A stretch of 64,000 nucleotides of DNA, taken from Bacteroidales bacterium (lineage in GTDB: Bacteria > Bacteroidota > Bacteroidia > Bacteroidales > P3). The notes below the pieces were generated by a model, which saw nothing but the letters and a program-made list of their open reading frames with translations, searched no databases and was not told the DNA's origin. The stretch is taken from positions 124,001 through 188,000 of the forward strand of contig JAFZXE010000010.1 of the NCBI GenBank assembly GCA_017616895.1, in the 5' to 3' direction. Positions within the stretch are counted from its first letter, which is position 1; the number at the start of each line of letters is the position of its first letter. This document shows positions 26,294 to 34,547 of this stretch, piece by piece. The translations under genes were made by a program, and so were the position numbers.

Positions 26294-26851
26294 TTATCTT
26301 ATTCTGTCGGCCTCACGGACTTTCTTCTCGTCACGTTTTATGGCGTTCTGGGCGAGGAATAGCAGGATGACGCTCACGACAGGAGCCCATGTTGCGACGG
26401 AGTAGGTTGTCGTCCATTCGTAGTTGGAGAAGGCTTGCTTAATCGGTTTCAGGAAGGCGTCGGCCGCCCAGATGAAAATCAAGAAGATGTAGATGACGTT
26501 GAGCAGAAAACCGACCGCGACCACACGCACCTGACGGATGCGGTTGGAGTAGAGGAAGATGCTCACCACCGCGATGGCGATGACGACTACGACAAGAGCC
26601 ATAAGAGACCACACCGGAGCTTTGGCGTAGCCGAGCTTGCTCATATTGCCGCCCACCAACTCGAAGTCGTCGGCGACAAGGGCGTCATCCGACTGTTCGG
26701 CCGTCTTGTCGAGAGCCTGGCTCTTAACCAAGCTGTATTGCGCATAGACTTGTTTGTCGGGGGTCTTGTACTTGGCCACAGGGAACATGAAGCAGAGCGC
26801 CATAGCGCAGGCGGCCAGGATGAGGTAGAAAGATTGGATACGTTGGATCAT
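26294..26851 (-). CDS. DUF4293 family membrane protein
   Basis: This 185-residue protein has four transmembrane segments and begins MIQRIQSFYLIL, the hallmark of the Bacteroidetes-specific DUF4293 family. A soluble loop of about 50 residues follows the first helix. Function is unknown. It is the gene before tsaE in this minus-strand run, and its start is followed upstream by an octamer repeat that fills the gap to the next gene. Confidence 0.87.
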   Translation of the reverse strand: MIQRIQSFYLILAACAMALCFMFPVAKYKTPDKQVYAQYSLVKSQALDKTAEQSDDALVADDFELVGGNMSKLGYAKAPVWSLMALVVVVIAIAVVSIFLYSNRIRQVRVVAVGFLLNVIYIFLIFIWAADAFLKPIKQAFSNYEWTTTYSVATWAPVVSVILLFLAQNAIKRDEKKVREADRIR

Positions 26852-26860
26852 TGTTTTTTT

Positions 26861-26936
26861 GTTGATATGTTGATACGTTGATATGTTGATATGTTGATAG
26901 GGTTTTTGTTGATGGGTTGATATGTGGATATGTTGA
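26861..26936. repeat. octamer tandem repeat, family GTTGATAT, filling a gene gap
   Basis: Five in-phase units (GTTGATAT, GTTGATAC, GTTGATAT, GTTGATAT, GTTGATAG) are followed by looser copies up to the stop of the DoxX-like gene at 26942. Almost the whole 90-base gap is repeat. Confidence 0.85.
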
Positions 26937-26941
26937 GGGGG

Positions 26942-28075
26942 TTATTTTTCGAAATCGTATTCTAGGAGTTTGCGGAAGTTGCGGTAGTGCCACTTGCCCA
27001 TGACGACGCCGTCTTTCATGAGCACGAAGGCGGGGTTGGCGCGAGCCATCACGAGGATAGCCTTCTCGTCGGCGCCGTAGAAGTCGAGTTGAATCTCGTT
27101 ATCATATAGGAACGACTGCACGTCCTCGCTCAGCGCCGATGCCAGCACAACCATCTGGACATCGTTATCCATCGCGAACTGGTTAACCGACTTGAGCGCA
27201 CGCAGACCCTTCTCGCTCATCTTTTTCAGGTCAGGGTGCGGCAGGGTTGCGATAATCAGATAGTCGGGAGAGCTGAGGAGATCGACCGACATATCGGTGC
27301 CGTCGAGGTCGAGCATCGAGAAGCCGTCGGCGTCAATCTCGTGCGGATCGACCACACGCGTTCCCGTGAGTTCCCACACCGTAGCGTCTTGGTAGGCCTC
27401 CCAGTCTTTCGTCTCAATCTCTACTTCTTCTCCAGTTTGGAGGTTCTTGTAGGACATATAGCTCTTAAGCTGGAGGTTCTCGTCTGTCTGCAACATACGC
27501 TTGCCGACCTTCCAGGAACGGAAGTCGATGCAGGGCTCGTTGTTGATATTATAAACTTCGAAACCAATCATCAACGCCATCGAGACAAGCAGCACTATCA
27601 TGTCGCGTTCGAAACGGCGACGGTAGCGCAGCTTCTGTGTAAGGAATATCCAGACGGTAGGCACGTCGAGGACGACGTTCTTCCAGAAGGTCTGCCAGTT
27701 GGTGAGCTTGACGGCATCGCCAAAGCAGCCACAGTCGGTGACCTTGTTGGTAATGGCGTCGATAAGGGTGGTGACGGTGAAGAAAAGCATCATAGCAGCG
27801 AGGAGCCAAGCCGAAAGACGACGGAAGGAGCCCGTGATGAGGAGCACGCCGACGACGAACTCGGCACAAATGAGAGCCACCGAGAGGAAGTTGGCCAGCG
27901 GCAAAGCCCACTCGAAGGTGAAGCTTCCGATGGACCATGCGGTCATATATTCCTGTACTTTGAAGCCCGTGCCCAGCGGGTCAACGCCTTTAGAGAAGCT
28001 GGAGAAAAGGAACACAAGCCCGACAAACCAGCGGGCGATGATATTAAGCGTGTAGTTGAGTTTTGTGTCTTTCAT
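26942..28075 (-). CDS. DoxX/MauE-like membrane protein with a C-terminal periplasmic domain (BT_3928-like)
   Basis: This protein has 377 residues from the ATG at 28075. Residues 1-180 hold about five hydrophobic segments in a DoxX/MauE-like arrangement with a CGCFGD motif, seen in MauE-type quinone-linked redox proteins. The second half (about 185-377) is probably periplasmic and ends in a thioredoxin-like pattern (NPAFVLMKDGVVMGKWHYRNF) without CxxC. It resembles the Bacteroidetes BT_3928 family, whose function is unproven. The upstream in-frame extension (SIHYSLFTIH) is translated heptamer repeat and is excluded. Confidence 0.82.
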   Translation of the reverse strand: MKDTKLNYTLNIIARWFVGLVFLFSSFSKGVDPLGTGFKVQEYMTAWSIGSFTFEWALPLANFLSVALICAEFVVGVLLITGSFRRLSAWLLAAMMLFFTVTTLIDAITNKVTDCGCFGDAVKLTNWQTFWKNVVLDVPTVWIFLTQKLRYRRRFERDMIVLLVSMALMIGFEVYNINNEPCIDFRSWKVGKRMLQTDENLQLKSYMSYKNLQTGEEVEIETKDWEAYQDATVWELTGTRVVDPHEIDADGFSMLDLDGTDMSVDLLSSPDYLIIATLPHPDLKKMSEKGLRALKSVNQFAMDNDVQMVVLASALSEDVQSFLYDNEIQLDFYGADEKAILVMARANPAFVLMKDGVVMGKWHYRNFRKLLEYDFEK

Positions 28076-28081
28076 GGGTTT

Positions 28082-28109
28082 GTGAATTGTGAATAGTGAA
28101 TAGTGAATT
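28082..28109. repeat. heptamer tandem repeat, family GTGAATA
   Basis: Four in-phase units (GTGAATT, GTGAATA, GTGAATA, GTGAATT) lie in the 49-base gap between DUF1599 and the DoxX-like gene. Confidence 0.82.
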
Positions 28110-28124
28110 GACAAATGAGATTGT

Positions 28125-28670
28125 TTAACGGGAGGATTCTTCGAGTCTTATCAGGCAGAAGATTGAGTAGTTGATGATGTCCTGGTAGCTGCCTTCGACG
28201 CCTTCGGAGATGATGGTCTTGCCGTCGTTGTCCTCTATCTGCTTGATGCGGCGAATCTTCATAAGGATGAGGTCAACCATAGAGCTGACACGCATCTGAC
28301 GCCACGCCTCGCCGTAGTCGTGGTTTTTGGCGGTCATCAGGTCGGTGGTGGATTTGATGTGTTTGTCATAGAGAGACATCGCCTGGTCAATGGGAAGCTC
28401 GTCGTCGCCGCTACCACCCAGCTCTATCTGGATGAGAGCCATCGTGGCGTAGTTGACCATAGCGACGAACTCGGGCACTACACCTTCTTCAACGAGGTGG
28501 GAGCCTTTCTCCTGGATGCTGCGGATGCGGTTGGCCTTGATATAAATCTGGTCGGTGAGAGAAGGCAGACGGAGAATACGCCACGAGGTGCCGTAGTCGC
28601 GAGCCTTTTTTTCGAATATCTCCCTGCAACGTCCTATCTCTCTTTTAAATTCACCTGCAGTGTCTGGCAT
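28125..28670 (-). CDS. DUF1599 domain-containing protein
   Basis: This 181-residue protein contains two copies of a helical motif: FEKKARDYGTSWRILR near the start and TAKNHDYGEAWRQMR near 117, each followed by DxIxxKxxRI. That doubled pattern is characteristic of DUF1599. The fold is likely all-helical and related to nucleotide pyrophosphohydrolases, but activity is unknown. The ATG at 28670 is chosen over a TTG at 28697. It is divergent from folP, a neighbour order found in other Bacteroidales. Confidence 0.85.
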   Translation of the reverse strand: MPDTAGEFKREIGRCREIFEKKARDYGTSWRILRLPSLTDQIYIKANRIRSIQEKGSHLVEEGVVPEFVAMVNYATMALIQIELGGSGDDELPIDQAMSLYDKHIKSTTDLMTAKNHDYGEAWRQMRVSSMVDLILMKIRRIKQIEDNDGKTIISEGVEGSYQDIINYSIFCLIRLEESSR

Positions 28671-28727
28671 AGGTATTTTTTTAATGTTGATATACAATTA
28701 ATAAACAAAGATGGCGTTTTTATAGCA

Positions 28728-29573
28728 ATGAGCAAAGATACAAAATTTTCAGCATTCACCCTATGTGTCCACAAAAAATTGGTCACATTCGACCGTCCTG
28801 CGGTGATGGCCATACTCAATATCGGCAATGACTCGTTCTATGACGGCGGTCGCTACACTACCGTTGACGAAGCCGCACGACAAGCCGAGAAACTTATAGC
28901 CGACGGGGCCGACATCATAGACATAGGAGCCACATCGTCGAAACCCGGCAACCGACTGGCCGACGCAAAAGACGAGATTGCCCGTTTCCGACCCGTCATA
29001 GAGCGCTTACGCAGCATGTTTCCAGACATAATCATCTCGGTTGACACCTATCTTTCCGAGAGTGCCGAAGCTGCCATCGAATGTGGCGCAGACATCATAA
29101 ACGACATCAGCGGAGGGCAGTTGGACGACCGTATGTTCGACACCGTAGCCAAGCTACAGGTGCCATACATCCTGATGCACACAACCGGACGCCCCGACGA
29201 GATGCAGCAAAAATGCGAATATGACGACATAGTGCAAGACATCTGCCTTTACCTCTCCGAACGGCTCAACCGACTTTATGAACTGGGTGTGAAAGACGTA
29301 TGGATTGACCCGGGATTCGGATTCGGAAAGACCGTTGAGCAGAACTACGAACTCCTCGACAGGCTTGACGAGCTCACGTCGGTGTTCCGCGAGCCTTTGC
29401 TGGCAGGACTCTCCCGTAAGTCGATGATATACCGAAAACTCGGCATCACCCCAGCAGACGCGTTGAACGGCACCACAGTGCTTAACACAAAGGCGTTGAT
29501 CCGCGGAGCGAGGATACTGCGAGTACACGACCCCAAGGAGGCTTTGGAAGCCGTAAAGCTCCTGTATGAATAG
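28728..29573 (+). CDS. folP: dihydropteroate synthase
   Basis: This 281-residue TIM-barrel enzyme joins p-aminobenzoate to dihydropterin pyrophosphate in folate synthesis and is the sulfonamide target. Motifs: NIGNDSFYDGG (31-41) where the family usually has NVTPDSFSDGG, then ADIIDIGATSSKPG, DTYLSE, INDISGG, ILMH, DPGFGFGKT and GLSRKSM. The ATG at 28728 is chosen because homology begins soon after; the open frame back to 28320 is antisense to DUF1599. It is followed by cdaA, a common Bacteroidales pair. Confidence 0.94.
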   Translation: MSKDTKFSAFTLCVHKKLVTFDRPAVMAILNIGNDSFYDGGRYTTVDEAARQAEKLIADGADIIDIGATSSKPGNRLADAKDEIARFRPVIERLRSMFPDIIISVDTYLSESAEAAIECGADIINDISGGQLDDRMFDTVAKLQVPYILMHTTGRPDEMQQKCEYDDIVQDICLYLSERLNRLYELGVKDVWIDPGFGFGKTVEQNYELLDRLDELTSVFREPLLAGLSRKSMIYRKLGITPADALNGTTVLNTKALIRGARILRVHDPKEALEAVKLLYE

Positions 29574-29647
29574 CCGCCCTATCGACAAGCCGAAATTTCA
29601 AACCCTTCCCGAACAACAAAGTTACAACTTTCAATTTTCAATCAACA

Positions 29648-30442
29648 ATGGTTACACTCATAGCTGGACTTCATTCCATACGATTTGTCGATATAATCGA
29701 CATATTGCTGGTTGCAGCATTGTTTTTCTACCTCTATCGCCTAGTGCGCGGAACTAACGTCATCCGCATCTTCTGGGCCATATTGGTCATTGTAATAGCA
29801 CGACAGATAGCCTATTTCCTCAATATGCGGCTTTCAGGAGCACTCCTGGGTGAGATTGTGAGCGTGGGATTGGTGGCGCTGGTTATCATATTCCAACCAG
29901 AGATAAGGAAATTCCTACTGCTAGTTGGAACCAAGACGACCCTGGCCGGCGACTCGTTCAAGAAACGATTCCTGTTTTGGAAGCACAATATATCACAGAG
30001 CTCCACCCTCAACGTTGAGCCATACATACAAGCCTGTATGCACATGTCGCAATCGAAAACCGGCGCACTTATCATCTTCAAACGCCAAAACGAACTGGAC
30101 GACATCATTGCCACAGGCGAGCGTATAGACGCCACCACCTCAGCGGCATTGCTGGAGGCTCTGTTTTTCAAGAACTCACCGCTGCACGACGGAGCCGTGA
30201 TAGTACGAAAAAACACCATCCTCGCGGCACGCTGCATACTACCCGTGTCGTCCAATCCAGCCATAGACGCCAACCTTGGTTTGCGCCACCGTTCCGCCAT
30301 CGGCATCAGCGAGCAGATTGACGTGATAAGCGTTGTGGTGAGCGAAGAGACAGGCGCCATATCATACGTTGTGGATGGAGAGATACACCACGATGTATCT
30401 CCAGTGGAATTAAGGCAGTTTTTGGAGAAAAACATTTCATAA
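29648..30442 (+). CDS. cdaA: diadenylate cyclase CdaA
   Basis: This 264-residue membrane enzyme makes c-di-AMP from two ATP. Three N-terminal transmembrane helices (about 13-33, 39-57, 65-83) precede the DAC domain with DGA at 181-183 (LHDGAVIV) and RHR at 213-215 (GLRHRSAIG), the two catalytic signatures. c-di-AMP controls potassium and osmotic balance and envelope stress. The 74-base gap from folP includes a TTTCAATTTTCAATC heptamer-like tail just before the ATG. Confidence 0.95.
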   Translation: MVTLIAGLHSIRFVDIIDILLVAALFFYLYRLVRGTNVIRIFWAILVIVIARQIAYFLNMRLSGALLGEIVSVGLVALVIIFQPEIRKFLLLVGTKTTLAGDSFKKRFLFWKHNISQSSTLNVEPYIQACMHMSQSKTGALIIFKRQNELDDIIATGERIDATTSAALLEALFFKNSPLHDGAVIVRKNTILAARCILPVSSNPAIDANLGLRHRSAIGISEQIDVISVVVSEETGAISYVVDGEIHHDVSPVELRQFLEKNIS

Positions 30443-30488
30443 ATCCGGTTTCAACATCCCCATGTGAATAAAGTATTTCGACCAAATA

Positions 30489-30519
30489 CTTGCGTATCTA
30501 AACGAAATCACTATCTTTG
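30489..30519 (+). promoter_or_regulatory. promoter of the small Cys-rich lipoprotein cluster (CTTG-N19-TATCTTTG)
   Basis: A perfect -7 TATCTTTG at 30512-30519 has CTTG at 30489-30492, 19 bases upstream. The leader to the ATG at 30585 is about 60 bases. Confidence 0.68.
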
Positions 30520-30584
30520 CCCTATTCAATGGAAGTATATCCATCAAACAAAAATAATTACAAACATAACAAATTAAACAAATT

Positions 30585-30809
30585 ATGAAGAAAATCGTAT
30601 TGGCTTTGGCCGCTATCGCAATGGTTGCAATGTTCACCACATCATGCAACAAGAAATGCACCTGCAAAACCTATGCCGCTGGTATCGTTGTAACCACTCA
30701 TGAAGACATCGAAATCGAGAGTGGTAAAAAGTGCAAAGACATGGGCACTATCTACTCCGACGACGAGGGTAACAACAAGACTGGTGTTGAGTGCAAAACC
30801 AGCTGGTAA
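30585..30809 (+). CDS. small Cys-rich lipoprotein (tandem family member 1)
   Basis: This 74-residue protein has a lipoprotein signal peptide with lipobox TTSC (Cys21), followed by a short mature part with four more cysteines (KKCTCKTY, KKCKD, VECK). I do not recognise a named family. The layout CxCxxY...KKC...xxC is shared with the next two genes and loosely with the gene at 39557, so these form a local paralogous family of small membrane-anchored proteins. Disulfide bonds in the periplasm are likely. The cluster has a strong promoter and is the first of three genes in a row. Confidence 0.8.
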   Translation: MKKIVLALAAIAMVAMFTTSCNKKCTCKTYAAGIVVTTHEDIEIESGKKCKDMGTIYSDDEGNNKTGVECKTSW

Positions 30810-30891
30810 GCCAAACTTTAGATTGTAACTAACTATTGGGGTCGCCGAAAACCATTTAGAGTAGGCATAAATTAAACAAATCAATAAAACT

Positions 30892-31125
30892 ATGAAGAAA
30901 GTTTTCTGAGCACTTGCCGCCATCGCTATGGTTGCTGCATTCACATCCTGCAAAAAGGTCTGCAACTGCACCACTTACGTTGCTGATGACGAAGGTACCA
31001 CCTATGAGTACACCGTGTCGCAGCTTAACGACCTCTTCCCGGATATCGAGGTTAAAAAGTGCACCGATGTTAACACCGTTGAGACCCTTGAAATCGTTGG
31101 TAAGAACGGCACTGAGTGCAAATAA
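30892..31125 (+). pseudogene. small Cys-rich lipoprotein (member 2) with a TGA stop inside the signal peptide
   Basis: Reading from ATG 30892 gives MKKVF, then TGA (30907-30909), then ALAAIAMVAAFTSCKKVCNCTTY and an intact rest to TAA at 31123-31125. Member 1 has MKKIVLALAAIAMVAMF, so the TGA replaces a Leu codon (one base change from TTA) in an otherwise preserved signal peptide. The remaining 71 codons keep all family cysteines and show no other damage. The internal ATG at 30928 would give a 65-residue product with too short a signal peptide. So this is a very recent pseudogene or a sequencing error; recoding is unlikely. Confidence 0.72.
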
Positions 31126-31150
31126 GAGTTAACGACTTTTATTAACCAGG

Positions 31151-31185
31151 AACAGCGGCCGCTATATGGCGGTTGCTGTTTTTTT
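31151..31185 (+). terminator. intrinsic terminator after lipoprotein member 2
   Basis: The stem AACAGC-GG-CCGC / GGCGG-TT-GCTGTT with a TATAT loop is followed by a run of T. It separates members 2 and 3. Confidence 0.75.
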
Positions 31186-31201
31186 ACAAAAAAACTATAC
31201 C

Positions 31202-31429
31202 ATGAAAAAAATCCTATTACTTATATCCGCAATAGCAGGAATTGCCGCCATGACCTCCTGCACAAAGATTTGCCATTGCACTGACCATATCGCCGGTAGC
31301 GAGTTCACTATGGATTACACCCTCAAGGAGTTACAGGAGGATTACCCAAATGATGACATCAAAAAATGCAGCGATTTCGACCACACCAGCGAAAACGCAG
31401 GCATTCTGATTGGCATGAAATGTAAATAA
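31202..31429 (+). CDS. small Cys-rich lipoprotein (member 3)
   Basis: This protein has 75 residues from the ATG at 31202; the longer frame from 31166 runs through the preceding terminator. Signal peptide with lipobox MTSC, then KICHCTDH, KKCSD and a final GMKCK, matching the cysteine layout of members 1 and 2. Like member 2 it has an acidic middle (TLKELQEDYPNDDIKKC against SQLNDLFPDIEVKKC), so members 2 and 3 are the closest pair. Function is unknown. A long hairpin follows the stop. Confidence 0.8.
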   Translation: MKKILLLISAIAGIAAMTSCTKICHCTDHIAGSEFTMDYTLKELQEDYPNDDIKKCSDFDHTSENAGILIGMKCK

Positions 31430-31450
31430 TCGCTGCAACGATTAAAGAAG

Positions 31451-31486
31451 TTAGACGCCAGTCGCCAATGTGTGGCCGGCGTCTAA
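31451..31486. terminator. long hairpin terminator between convergent genes
   Basis: A 9-bp outer stem (TTAGACGCC/GGCGTCTAA) holds an inner GCCA/TGGC stem. It lies between lipoprotein member 3 and the beta-propeller gene, which point toward each other. Confidence 0.68.
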
Positions 31487-31543
31487 TCGTTATATAATAT
31501 CCAAAACGTGAACCCTAACAGGTAATCGCTAATATATCCAACC

Positions 31544-32983
31544 TTATTTCAGGTTGAACTGCAGGGATTTTTCACCTTTCGCTGTTCTGATGTATAGGGT
31601 ATATGGAGCTTTGGGCATCTTGGCTATGGTTATCTTCGACCCGTTCTTGTAGTTTGGCAGAGTGCGTACCGACTCGCCTTTGGCGTTGACGAACTCCACC
31701 TCAGCGGTGGGACATTCGAGCGATATGGTGATATAGCCTTCAGCCAGATATGGCGTCACGACCACTTTCTCCTTTGAATTGCCTTTGGCCACAAGCGCTG
31801 TCGAGACGGTGAAGTCCTTGACGAAAAGGAATCCGTTGAGGCTGTTGAAGGTATAGTTGGCAGGCTCGACCGTAGCGTCGGTGGCAAGCGTTATCTCACC
31901 AGCAGCGTCGGACGGAAGTTCGAAATAGTAGAGGCCGTCGGCATCGGTAGTGGTTGTGCGTGTACCGCAACGGACAGTCATATTCGGTTTCGGATTGCCT
32001 TTCTCATCGACCACACGTCCCTTAACACCATAGCCGTCGAAACGCACCAATCCCCCACCCTGCGTGCCGAACCACTTGACGCCTTTCTGGTCGATCATCA
32101 TGCAGCGCACGGCAGCGTTGGGCAGCTTGGAGTTTTTATGGTCGTACACCTGCCACTTATCCTTGCCGTTAAAGACAGCCACACCCTTTTGCGTAGCCAT
32201 CCAGATAGCTCCGCGAGAGTCGATGCAGAGTGCGTTTATCTGGTTGTCGGGCAAGGGAGAGTTCTTGGTATCGAAAATCTGCCAATCTGTGCCGTCAAAT
32301 CGACACAATCCCGCTATTGTGCCTATCCACTTCACATCCTTTCTGTCTATCGCTATCGCCGGCACATTACCTATCGGCAGCTTCGAGTTCGATGGTGTAA
32401 ACGACGTCCATCGTGAGCCGTCGAACTTCGACACGCCCTCGTTCGTCGCAACCCACTTGGCGTTGTCCTTGTCGATGGCGATATCCATTATGAAGTCGCT
32501 CTTGAGACCTCCTTGGTCGGCGGTATATTTCTGCCAACTCGACCTCTCTATTCTCACCAACCCGCTCAGCGTCACTCCAATCCACACCACACCGTCCTGA
32601 TCGACGGCGATGTCGCGGATGAGAGCCATATTGTATTTCTGCATCTCTTTCGGATGCTCCGTCCAGTGGGTGCCGTTGAACTCGAACACTCCGTAGTCGT
32701 CGGTACCAATCCACAGCACTCCCCGCTTGTCGATAGCGATGCAGTTGATGAACTGGTCTTTCAGCTTCTGGTTGAACATCGAATAATCCGTCCAAGTGCG
32801 ACCCGAAAGACGGCAAAGCCCCAATGTCGTTCCCACCCATACTGCACCCTTCGAGTCGGCCGCCACCGCCATAATGTCGTCTCCCACAATCTCCGACGAG
32901 CGTACGGTATAAACCGACCAACTCTGCGAGTGAGCAACACTCACACTCAAAAGAAGCAGTATTATGACCAATAAACGTTTCAA
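31544..32983 (-). CDS. secreted two-component-regulator-propeller repeat protein with T9SS-like C-terminus
   Basis: This 479-residue protein starts with a signal peptide ending AHSQ (20). Seven repeats follow, each with a W-[IVMF]-[GA]-[TV] core (WVGT, WIGT, WIGV, WVAT, WIGT, WMAT, WFGT), the Reg_prop motif that builds a seven-bladed beta-propeller (about 21-325). Next is a carboxypeptidase-regulatory-like beta-sandwich (GVKGRVVDEKGNPKPNMTV) and a final beta domain resembling a T9SS sorting domain (VEFVNAKGESVRTL...YTLYIRTAKGEKSLQFNLK). In hybrid two-component systems such propellers sense glycans; here there is no kinase, so it is a stand-alone surface or periplasmic protein. Confidence 0.85.
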   Translation of the reverse strand: MKRLLVIILLLLSVSVAHSQSWSVYTVRSSEIVGDDIMAVAADSKGAVWVGTTLGLCRLSGRTWTDYSMFNQKLKDQFINCIAIDKRGVLWIGTDDYGVFEFNGTHWTEHPKEMQKYNMALIRDIAVDQDGVVWIGVTLSGLVRIERSSWQKYTADQGGLKSDFIMDIAIDKDNAKWVATNEGVSKFDGSRWTSFTPSNSKLPIGNVPAIAIDRKDVKWIGTIAGLCRFDGTDWQIFDTKNSPLPDNQINALCIDSRGAIWMATQKGVAVFNGKDKWQVYDHKNSKLPNAAVRCMMIDQKGVKWFGTQGGGLVRFDGYGVKGRVVDEKGNPKPNMTVRCGTRTTTTDADGLYYFELPSDAAGEITLATDATVEPANYTFNSLNGFLFVKDFTVSTALVAKGNSKEKVVVTPYLAEGYITISLECPTAEVEFVNAKGESVRTLPNYKNGSKITIAKMPKAPYTLYIRTAKGEKSLQFNLK

Positions 32984-32998
32984 TTCTCAATTTTCAAT
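32980..32998. repeat. heptamer tandem repeat, family TTCAATT
   Basis: Units TTCAATT, CTCAATT and TTCAATT begin at the start-codon side of the propeller gene. Confidence 0.6.
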
Positions 32999-33023
32999 TA
33001 AATCACCTTGTCCGAACAAGGGC

Positions 33024-34295
33024 TCAGGTCTTGTGCTTTTCCTTTTTTGCGGCGGGGAAGAGTATGTTGTTAAGTATAAGTCGATATCCAGGTGAGTTGG
33101 GGTAGAGCGACAAATCGGTCGGCGGGTCGCCCACATAGTGACGGTAGTCCTCCGGGTCGTGTCCGCCGAGAAACGTCCAGGTGCCTTTGCCGAAGTCGCC
33201 GTGAAGGTAGCGCACCTCGCCCAGTTCCTTGTTTTCGGCGAGGATGACGGCGGAGGTCTTGACGGTCTCCTTGCGGAAGGCCGTCGTCTGCCCCATGAAG
33301 CCGTGTATGACGCGTGTGTGGTTCTGCGTGAGCATCGTCGGCACCCAATCCCACTTCGCCGAAAACTCGAAGAGGGTGAAGAAGTCGGTCTTCTCATTCA
33401 CGATGCGTCCCCGCGTCTGCTGGTCGATGTCGATGGTCGAAATCTCGTATTCAGCGGGGTTGGTGCTTATGCGGAAATCTTTGAAGGCGAAAGTCTTCGA
33501 GTAGTCGAGGTGGTTCTGAGCGTCGGGTTGCATCGGGTCGCCGTCGAACATCACGTCACATATATCGACGTTCTCCGCCGAGAGCGCCACATCGTAGCTG
33601 TCGGGTGCCGAACACATAGCGAAGAGGAATCCGCCTCCGGCCACGAAGTCGCGAATCTTGTGGGTTACGGCGAGCTTGAGCTGCGACACCTTGGAGAAGC
33701 CGAGCTTGTGCGCCATCGCCTCCTGGGTTTTGACATCCTCGATATACCATTGCTGCGAACGGTAGTTGCCCCAGAACTTGCCGTACTGACCGGTGAAGTC
33801 CTCATGGTGAAGGTGCAGCCAGTCGTATCTGGGCAGCACCCCCGAGATAACCTCCTCGTCGTATATCACATCGTACGGGATTTCTGAGTATGTGAGCACA
33901 AGTGTGACGGCATCGTCCCACGGAAGCTTGTTCTTGGGCGAATAGACGGCAATCTTAGGTGCTTTTTGGAGGCGCACCGCGTCCATATTCACCCCTGGGT
34001 CGGCAATGTATGATAGTATGTCAGCTGACTGTCCGTCGGCGATAACCTCGTAGGAGACGCCGCGCAGACGGCACTCCTTCTCGAGTGCGTCGGCGTGTTT
34101 CATCATGAACGAGCCGCCGCGATAGTTGAGGAGCCAGGTGACCTCCACCTCGCGCTCAAGCGCCCAGTAGGCGACACCGTAGGCCTTCAGGTGGTTGCGC
34201 TGCACGTCGTCCATCGGCACCAGCAGATAGGAAGCCTGCGCACGGAAGGAGAGCAGACAGGAGAGCAGAAGAAGTATATAACAGCGGTAGCGCAT
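33024..34295 (-). CDS. exported protein of the family labelled 'asparagine synthetase B' in Bacteroidetes
   Basis: This protein has 423 residues from ATG 34295 (upstream in-frame TTG not used). A signal peptide ends near FRAQA. The body contains YDWLHLHHEDFTGQYGKF, AGGGFLFAMCSAPDSYD and a late FLGGHDPEDYRHYVGDPPTDLSLYPNSPGYRLILNNILFPA, which I recall from a Bacteroidetes exported family that carries the database name asparagine synthetase B. The name is probably wrong: no Ntn-hydrolase or ATP-pyrophosphatase motif is seen. The fold looks like class I glutamine amidotransferase/ThuA, with Cys in FAMCSA. Function is unknown. Confidence 0.72.
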   Translation of the reverse strand: MRYRCYILLLLSCLLSFRAQASYLLVPMDDVQRNHLKAYGVAYWALEREVEVTWLLNYRGGSFMMKHADALEKECRLRGVSYEVIADGQSADILSYIADPGVNMDAVRLQKAPKIAVYSPKNKLPWDDAVTLVLTYSEIPYDVIYDEEVISGVLPRYDWLHLHHEDFTGQYGKFWGNYRSQQWYIEDVKTQEAMAHKLGFSKVSQLKLAVTHKIRDFVAGGGFLFAMCSAPDSYDVALSAENVDICDVMFDGDPMQPDAQNHLDYSKTFAFKDFRISTNPAEYEISTIDIDQQTRGRIVNEKTDFFTLFEFSAKWDWVPTMLTQNHTRVIHGFMGQTTAFRKETVKTSAVILAENKELGEVRYLHGDFGKGTWTFLGGHDPEDYRHYVGDPPTDLSLYPNSPGYRLILNNILFPAAKKEKHKT

Positions 34296-34337
34296 ACGGA
34301 TTATAATAACGCTCAAGTACGGAAATTATTATAAAGA

Positions 34338-34364
34338 AAGAGATGCCCGATGTTGGCATCTCTT
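34338..34364 (-). terminator. intrinsic terminator of tRNA-Leu
   Basis: A perfect 10-bp stem (AAGAGATGCC/GGCATCTCTT, seven-base loop) is followed on the minus strand by TCTTTATAATAATTT, ten bases past the tRNA 3' end. Confidence 0.8.
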
Positions 34365-34373
34365 GGAAAGCGG

Positions 34374-34455
34374 TGCGGATAAACGGACTCGAACCGTTAC
34401 GGCTTTCGCCACTAGATCCTAAGTCTAGCGCGGCTACCAATTACGCCATATCCGC
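34374..34455 (-). tRNA. tRNA-Leu (anticodon TAG)
   Basis: The 82-base tRNA has the acceptor stem GCGGATA/TATCCGC (with U-rich closure), an anticodon loop CTTAGGA in the stem GCTAGA/TCTAGT, a long variable arm (TGGCGAAAGCCG) as expected for Leu, and the T arm GGTTCGAGTCC. CCA is not encoded. Confidence 0.95.
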
Positions 34456-34481
34456 ATTTTCGTCTGCCGCGAAAGCGGGTG

Positions 34482-34489
34482 CAAAAGTA
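34482..34489 (-). promoter_or_regulatory. -7 box of tRNA-Leu
   Basis: Minus-strand TACTTTTG is followed by GCACCCG, the same string as in front of tRNA-Asn. It partly faces the SMR transporter promoter on the other strand. Confidence 0.6.
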
Positions 34490-34519
34490 CATCTTTTTTT
34501 CAAATTTTGGCATTATTTG

Positions 34520-34527
34520 TATTTTTG
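34520..34527 (+). promoter_or_regulatory. -7 box upstream of the SMR transporter
   Basis: TATTTTTG lies 20 bases before the ATG at 34548, giving a leader of about 15 bases. Confidence 0.45.
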
Positions 34528-34547
34528 CAAGCAATAATTGTAACTAT

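Noticed and set aside
26942-28114. N-terminal extension SIHYSLFTIHKP of the DoxX-like protein
   Set aside because: It is the translation of the GTGAATA heptamer array; the ATG at 28075 precedes the real helix.
28320-28727. Long upstream extension of the folP frame
   Set aside because: It is antisense to the DUF1599 gene; FolP homology begins after 28728.
30907-30909. TGA as selenocysteine or reassigned codon
   Set aside because: The position is a hydrophobic signal-peptide Leu in the paralogue, and TGA is used as a normal stop elsewhere in the window (for example 51726-51728).
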